Source of the DNA: Elusimicrobiota bacterium
Lineage (GTDB): Bacteria > Elusimicrobiota > UBA8919
Assembly: GCA_028718185.1 (NCBI GenBank)
Contig: JAQUMH010000003.1
Span: forward strand, 86,811 to 150,810
Length of the DNA stretch: 64,000 nt
Reading direction: 5' to 3'
Shown one piece after another: positions 45,101 through 54,100 of the stretch. The notes under the pieces are model-generated. The model saw only the letters and a list, made by a program, of their open reading frames with translations, ran no database searches and was not told the DNA's origin. Both the position numbers and the translations under genes were made by a program. The stretch's first letter is position 1. Each line of letters opens with the position of its first letter.

Positions 45101-48100
45101 TGAGAAGACCGGGACCAAGACAGCAAGCGTTACATTAGTTACGGCAGCCGTATCATCAATGTCTGTTGTTGCTACTGAGGGTTATGGTTATAATTATAGT
45201 CCTTATGTTTCTTCTTCATTTACTGTTATTCCGGGTACTCCTAAACAACTTCAGGTTATAATTGCTGCGGTTGGTGGATTTTCAACTGAGGTAGAACTTC
45301 CCGGTTCTCCGACAGGTAAAACGGGAGGAATTATTGGTTCTATAAGCGCCGGTACACAATTTGATGTCCGGGTAAACGTTGTGGATGAATTCTGGAACAA
45401 GGTTACAATTGCAGGTGAGGGTAAAACCATGGCTGATGTAAAAGTTACATCACCGAGGGACGGTTATGATGTTGAACCGGATACAAGAACAATTGGGCAG
45501 TCAGGTTCTCCGGGCACAGAAACGTTTAGTGTTAGATTATTGAATGCATGTACCCAGCACATTTATGCTATTGATGTTGATGGTCTTTCACCGTCTTATC
45601 CGATTGGTGGCGACGTTACAAAACAATATTCTTCAACATTTACGGTAGCGCCTGCTAATACCGCGGGTTTACAGCTTCTGCTTCCTGGTGAAACTGCTTT
45701 GCCGGGTTATGGTAATTACCCGACAGGCGGTAAATCAGGTGCGCCTACGACACGGACAGCAGGTATCCAGTTTACAACCACTGTTAATCTTGTTGATAGT
45801 TTCTTCAATGTAAAAACTGATGACGCTGTATCAAACTCGGCAAAAGTATGGTTAGTAACAAATGACTTGTACGATGTCGACCCGTCAACTCAAATACTTA
45901 GTTTAGGAACTGCTGTTTTTGCGGATAATAAACTTGTTACTGCAACAACTACGACCTTGCCTACACCGCCATATACAACTATTGCAACGAAGAACAATGC
46001 AAGTAAAACAAATGATACCAGCCCTGTCTTTGCAGTTGCGTTTTCAACACCTTCAAGACTTCAGGTCATTTTACCGGGTGAGACTCCTGTTCCGGGAAAA
46101 TCACCTTACAATAATAATACAGGCGGAAAATCAGGTACACCTTCAACAAAAGTAGCGGGTGAAACATTAGATATAAAAATATATGTGACAGATGATTATT
46201 GGAATAGGATAGACAATTCACTTGGTAATGTTGCCACAGCAAGAGTTACATCAATTGACCCGCAATTTACTATACCTGCGGATATTACAATAACTCAGGG
46301 CTACAAAGAATATGGTATTGGTGGTGAAAATGCCTTGAAGACAGCATGGTCGACAAATACAGTATGCGTGTCAGATGTTAATGGTACTTTTGCCGCTTCC
46401 ACATCTACAATTATAAGAATTTATCCGAGACCGGCGTACTATATGAGTTTTGTTCAATATCCGTCCACAGTTACAGCAGGTAACCCGATTACAATGCAGC
46501 TTAGTGTTTTTGATAATTATAATAATCTTTGTTCAACAGGTCCAAATGTTTATACAGGAACTGTTAATTTTTCGGCAAAGACATTTTCAAACACAAAACA
46601 GAATCCATCATTGCCGAGCTTTGTAACATTTACACCACTTGATGCCGGTACTACAAATCTTATTAATGCATTTATATTAAAAAAATCAGGTTCCCGGAGT
46701 GATCCTGATCACTTTATACAGGCAGAAGATGCCGGTTCTTCAAGTATTTCAACTAATAGAACTGATTATTCCGAGAATGCAAAAATAACTGTTAATCCCA
46801 CTATTGCGCAGGGTTTCTATGTAACACCCGCTATACCTGAGCCGGATGCAATACAGGAGGTTGGCGGTGGTGAATCAAAACAGATAACCGGTCAGTATGT
46901 AGATATATATGACAACTACATTTCTTCCGAAGGTATTACAGTTTATCTCAATGTCGTGGATACCGGGACTTCGGTAAATGTTAGCAACCAGATACAAGAT
47001 TCGTTTGGGAATGTCATAATATCAACTAAAACCGATGTAAACGGCGCTGTCGGCGGACTTCTTGGCAGTATCTATTATGTAGTCTCATCCAAAAAAGATG
47101 ATGTTGCCCGTGTCTGGATTGCAACATATACTGCACCGACCGACATTTCACAATTTGTCGGTTTAAGACAGAATATTTCAAGAAAACTAAAAACCGTTGG
47201 CGGTGATGTGAGTCATTTTGTATTTATTGAGAAACCGGGTTCTGCTATTGCCGGCACACAATCAGCGAAATATAAAGTTGAAAAACGTGACAAATACGAA
47301 AATCCTACTTTCCAGGGTTCTATTGGGCATTATTATGTATTGCTTAAACTTGATGAAACGGAAAAAACATACCATTCTGCAGGTGGTTGGCAGTATCCGG
47401 GAGATTACGGGTTTAGGGATACCTCGGGTAATAATATCACACAGGTGGATATGCCGTATGGTACCTATCAGGCTGAGTTTTGCTACATTGACAAGATGGC
47501 TTCTATTCCACTTGGTGAAGATAATCGTTCGGGAACATGGCAGATAAGATGTGGAGTTGGTGCTGCCGCTGATGCTGTTGACCAGCTTTTGGTTAACCCT
47601 GCTGATATTTCTAAAGTTAATTTTGATAACCCGGCAAGAAAACTTACTGCCGGCAAACCTGAGGAATATATAATAGGTTCAGGTCCGGGTTCCACATTGC
47701 AAAACTTTGTAGTACAACTTCAGGACCAATACAGTAATCCGAAACTTTCAACTGCACCCTGTGTCATAACACTTTCAGTAGATAGAAATTCTGGTAACGA
47801 TACTTCTGTTGACACTTATGGTTTCTCGCTTTCCACGGTAACCTACTCACCGTTCCAGCCTACGGGTGGATTTGTCAATTTAATTACTACGGTTACGATA
47901 CCGCTTAACCAGTACTATGCGACTTTCTACTATATTGATACGGCGATTTCCGATGTGCAGGGTAGCGGTAAGCCGAAACTTATTGCTACGTCTAACTGGT
48001 CAATAGATACAGCAGAACAATCGGTAACGATAAAGCCTGATTATATCAAAAAGATTCGGTTCCAGAATTCATATCAGACACAGCCGTTAACAGCAGGTAC

Positions 48101-51100
48101 AACTTCACAGTCAATTTATTTCCAGACAAGCGATATTTATGCCAATCAGTCACCTGTTCTTGCTACTGATGTTGAAGGTGGTTATGCTGCATTCAAATTG
48201 TCGTCTGATGAAGTGGGAAAGAAACGGTTTGCTTCACCTCATTATAGTTATGGATGGAGTAATACTACAGGCACGGCAAGAATGTCGCTTGGTGAATCTA
48301 CAACTTCGTTCTACTACATTGGTACAATTGTCGGTTCTCATACATTTACAGTTGAAAGACCCGGCTGGTGGATTGCCGGTAAATCTTCTTTCACAATTGA
48401 TGCAAACAGAGTTGAATCATTAATGGTTGTGTTACCTGGTATCCAGAACAGGCGGCTTATAGCGTGGACCACTATCCAGTGGGAACCGAATTATACAACA
48501 GGTGTTACAACCGACACAAAATTTGTTGTCCAAACCCGTGATATATTCGGGAATGTTACTCCTGTTAAGAAAGATGTAACAATTAAACTTGTGACAACTT
48601 CTGCTGAGGGTAAATTTGAAAATCAGAAAGGGTTAGATTCTGATCCAATATGGGACAAGCTTGAAGTGATGATAGGTTCCGGCACAAGTTCAACTGTTTT
48701 CTATTACAAAGATAAGGTAGCGGGAAATCCGAAAATTACCTGCTGGGAAGCACCCGGTCAGTTTGATTATGAAATTATTGACGCTACGGTATCACCTACA
48801 ATTACTCCTGCGGTAGCAGGCTATTTCTCGGTTTTTGCTTCAACACTTACGGCATCAGTCAGAACAGTAGTAGGTGTTAAAGTAATAGCCAGAGATGAAT
48901 ATAGTAACGTTGCTTCCGGTGATGATGTTAACGGTAACTATTATGTCGGGACTGCATCAATTGGTGTAGTTTCTAACTCGGATAAGGGGACAATTCAACC
49001 GGCAACCGTTAAGTTTGAAACAACAGATAAAGGCGAGAAGTCAGTAAATGTCCAATCAGCATATATTGAAGAACTTCAGGTAAATGCAACTGACTACAAT
49101 ACAAAGTTCCCTGATGCAATTAGCGGCTGGACTTCCTATAAAGGTAAAGCTGCTTCCTCATTCTCATCTGATAGCATTAAAACTATAGGTGCAATGTTGG
49201 TACCACAGGACTCGGTTTATGAACCGAAGCTTAGTGGAAATAAGGATTTGTATCAAGGTGATGGTTATAGAGTCAAATCACCGGCACCTATCGAAATGGC
49301 ACGGCTTGCACTAAGTGTTGAAGGAGGTAATACTTTTAAGTGGGAATGGTTGAGGGTTGATTTAACAACATCTACCACACTTGACTGGAGTTATGTAACA
49401 GAGGTTGCTCTTTACCTGGATGCTAATGGGAATGGAGTTTTTGATGGGGAAACAGAGTATAGTCCTGTACCATTTGATACATTTATTGCCTCTACTACAA
49501 TGACGCAGAATAAATGGTGCAAACTTGATTTTTCAGGCAACATTCAGACTATAGGAGCTGCTTCTCAGAAATACTTTATTACGGTTAGGATTCCCATGAA
49601 TGCTGAGAAGGACAAGTTATTAGGTTTAAGAATAAGGGATACTGACTCACTATTCGGTACTGGTGTTTACCTTGCTGCCAATAATTTAGAGTTTAAAACG
49701 AACGATGCTTATATAAGAACTAAACCGCCTCAGGTTAGTATTGAACCTTTTGATATAGCCGCATGGTGGGACCCGTTTGGTGCAGTTGAACCGCCGCTTG
49801 GCAAATATACAACTGTCCAGCAAGGGACCGAAAGAGTAGGTATGTTGAAGTTCGGTATGTGGACAAGTGAATTCACGTCGAAATTAAAGGCAGTCAGGGT
49901 TGATGCCATAGGTACATGTCTTGATAACAATCGTTTATTGGGTGATATTACTAAAGTACAGCTCTGGCGTGATGCAGCCGAGGACTCAGATGGTGTGTTG
50001 AGAAAAAATATAGATACTTTGATTTCAGAAGTTCAGTTTTCAACAACAGTTGCTACATATTTGCCGTGTGAAGATGTTGTGGGTACGGATGCGGATGAAA
50101 CGCTTATTGAACAAACAACTCACTATTATTATATTGTGTATGATATAGGTGCAAGTGCCTTTGCAGGTGATACAATTACAGGTGAAAAAGGTGATACAAT
50201 CGGTGCCAAAATACCCGAAGACCCGTTTGTTTTAATAGGTGGTGAATTAGCAGGAAAAGAAGTACCGGGACAAAATGTTTATCCGATACAATCTTCATTA
50301 GCAACAATAACACCTACTGTTGATATGGTAACACTTTCACCGAGAGTGGAACCGACTGCCAGTATACCGCCTGTCGGTGTAACACAGGGCGATAGTAACA
50401 TAGCAATGGGAAGATTTAATATGGTCGTTAATGCCAATGCAGCGGTATGGAAACAGTTAAAAGTGGACAGATTAAGTGCTGCTTCCGGAAGTGATAGCGA
50501 TATTAGTGCTATAAAAATATGGTATGATAAAGATGATAACGGACTTTTTGATCCGAATGTTGACCAGGTTGTTTCCAATCCTCCAAGGTATTTTGGCGAA
50601 CCGCCGGATGATCCCGGTAAGGCGACACTTACAATTACTGGACCATTTGATGGTCAGGAAATAACAAGAACCAGCAAGACATATTTTATTACTTATGACT
50701 TTTCATACTTTGCTTCAACAGGTACTACTAACCTTGGTTTCCGTCTTGCTACTACAAATTACATAATTCTTCAGGAACCCGACCAGGTTAATACTGCTAA
50801 CATACCGCAATCAAAACAGACAGGAACAATGAAAGAATTTGAGGATGTAGTAATATGTGACCCGATTGACCTGGTACCCGTGACACTTTCTCAGGATACG
50901 AGCAATGTTGCAATGATTCGTTTTAATATGAAGACAGAAAATTCATGGGCGCCGTGGAAAGGAATAAAAGTAAAGCGGCTTGGTAGTTCAAGAGATACAG
51001 ATGTAACAATAGTAAAAATAGTAAAAGATAATGGTGATGGCGTATTTAATGTGGAAAAAGATGTAGTAATAGGCAGCGGTACATTTAACAATTATGGAGT

Positions 51101-54100
51101 ACCGGGCGAAGCAGATATCAGATTCTTAACTTCTCCGGTGAGTTATACCCAGATTATTTCAACATATACCCAGTATTACTATGTTGTGTATGATATTTCC
51201 AATTTAGCGGTTCCTGACTTTTATGTAGGTGCAGCATTTGAGATGATGGGTTCAACTAAGGCAGTAGATGCTGCTAAACAGTTTAATATTCAGACACCAA
51301 ACAGTATGGGTACAAATAAACTTCCTTTTGAATCATCAATGGCTTTACTTGTTCCGACACCTCGAACTGTTACAATAGTACCGACAGATATGTCCAAGAC
51401 TGCCTGTGCGCTTGGCAGTGGTATAGGAATATCTGAAGCAAATATTCCTATAGATCCTGCTAATGGCGGTGCAGGAGCATTTGACACTCAAAGCACACCT
51501 GCAGGCAGAAGAGTTCTTATAGATAATGAAGTTATTTATTATTCAGGTATTTCAACAGGGGTCCCATATAATTATCTTTTAGGATGTACGAGAGGCGACC
51601 CGACACTTGCAAACACGCTTGTTTCAGGGCATACTGCAAATACTACAGTATGGAAAACACTGGTTCAATCTGAGACAAATGTACCTATGTTAAAGATGTC
51701 GGTTTCTTGCGATGGCTATAATGTCAAATGGACACAACTACAACTAAAGAGAGAAACACTACAAGGCGGTAATGTTAATGATTCGGATGTCATAGAAATA
51801 AAGGTATGGCGTGATGCTGAAGGGCTTAATAAAGGTAGATTATCACCTGATGATGTTCTTATTTCTACGGGTAGTTTTTCTCCTTACAAGTTTGGTTCGC
51901 GTGGTAAGGGCTACGAAGGTGCAGATGGTATGGCATATATAGATTTGGATGACCCTGAGTGGAAGGGAATATATACACCCGGAGTTCCCGGTCAGTATGC
52001 TGTAATTACCACAACACCGGTAGTATATTTTGTTACCTTTGATATATCGCAATCAGCAAGGGAGAATGATTCAATCGGCTGTTCAGTATCCAGGTTAGTG
52101 ATTAATGACCCGAACACTTATTCAACTGCTAATTTCCCGATAAAATCAGCGACCTCGATTATAAAGCCGACCAGAGATATTATGGAAGTGAGATATGAGA
52201 ACAGGGCTAAGAAATATGTTTTACAGTCAACAACCGGTTATGCTATGATAGCAATTGATTTAAGGACTGCCACAAGAGAAGCGATATGGACAGGTTTAAA
52301 GATTAAAAAGACAGGTACTGCTATTGATTCGGATATTTTCAATATAAATATTTTCAAGGATACCAATTATTCTAACGAGCTGGATGCCGGTGATGAAATG
52401 CTGACACTTGGTACCGATAAATTTATTGAAGGTTCAGCCGTTATCAATTTGCCTCAAAAAAGCTATCAGACCATACATTCGTATGAATATCAGATATTAA
52501 AGCAAAAACAAAACCCGTCATGGAACCAGAGATATTTTGTTGCTTATGATTTTAATCCTACGGCAATGGTAGGTAATTATGCCGGTATTATAATTGAGAA
52601 CACTTCTGACTTTTATGTTGTTTCGCCGGATGATGTGATGTTTAAAGGGATGCCGCCTCAACCGGAATCAGATAAGTCTACAATAATGGATTATCCGGAT
52701 AAGATTACTGTTCAGATGTACGAAGTCTCTCCGCCTTCTGTAATTCAGGGAGATAAAGATATTAAAATGCTCTGGATAAAGATGAAGACGGATGTTGCAG
52801 AAGCGACATGGAAGGCGCTTTTAGTGGAGAGAATACCGGCATTCCAGGCGGCAGCACAGGGTGCAGGCGGCGGAACAAACAGGGATGTCCAATATATTAA
52901 AATTTACAGGGATGCTAATGGTGATGGCGAGTTGCAGATAGGTGATGACCCGCTTATATCTTCCGGGACCGACCAGTTCCCGGCGGATCTTGTAGGTAAT
53001 TCCAAACTTATTATGTTGACAGAGCCGCAGCAAATAGGTGCTTTGTCATGGAAATCATATTTTGTTGTATATGATGTTTCACCTACTGCTTTAAGAGAAA
53101 ATACTTTAGGTATGAGGATTGCATCAGAATCATTTTTCTTACTTGATTTATCAAATGATAGAGCAGATACAGTAAATCCATTTCCTACTTTTGAAACAGC
53201 ACCATCTGCAATTGGTCCTATAAAAGTGACAGCAGCAGGCCAATTCCTGATACCGCCCGGACTTACCCAGGATAGACAATATGCTTTGATGTCGTTTGAT
53301 ATGAAAGCCCATGTCCATTCGGTTAAGTGGACAGGACTTATGGTTGAGCAGACAGGTACTTATAACCCGCCGTATTCTCTTAAAGGTGACGGTATTTTAT
53401 CGGAAATTGGACTTTTCAAGGATAATGGTGATGGCGTATATGGTTCAGATGATATATTTATTTCATCAGCAATACACGGTACTGCCAACTTTATAAACGG
53501 TGTGGCACGTCTTAATTTCTCAACTCAGACAGTAACTACAGCACTGTCAAGATACTTTATTGTCGGTAAGATAGGCAGAAAAGATACTCTTGGCGATACT
53601 ACCGAAGGGGAAACTGTCGGAGTACGGATATTTGCATATAATAACTTTACCGTAGACCCTTATACAGCAGTTTCTTCAACATTCAATGCGTTCCCGTATG
53701 AATCACCATTAGGGATTGTGAGACATTTCTCAAAAGCAAGTGAGCCGATTGTTCATGTTGAAGAATGGATTAATTCGCAGAATGAGGTGAGAGCGTCATG
53801 GATACCGGGCGAATCCCCTGATCCTTTACAATTCCCGATTACTAACAACGAATACGGAATTTCAACATTACCCGTAACAAAAGATGATGATAAACCTGAT
53901 TTTTCAGACGGATATCAGGATGTACAATTATCAACCTTTATTATTGCAAGTATGCCGATACCTCTATCGGATAATGCGACTTATTATATTGCAGTCCGTT
54001 CAGTTAATAGTTTGAAAATTGCTTCATTGCCCGGAATGGCAAAGTTCAGAGTTGATTTAAGCCCTCCGACTACACCAGGCAAACCGGTTCCGACAACGTT

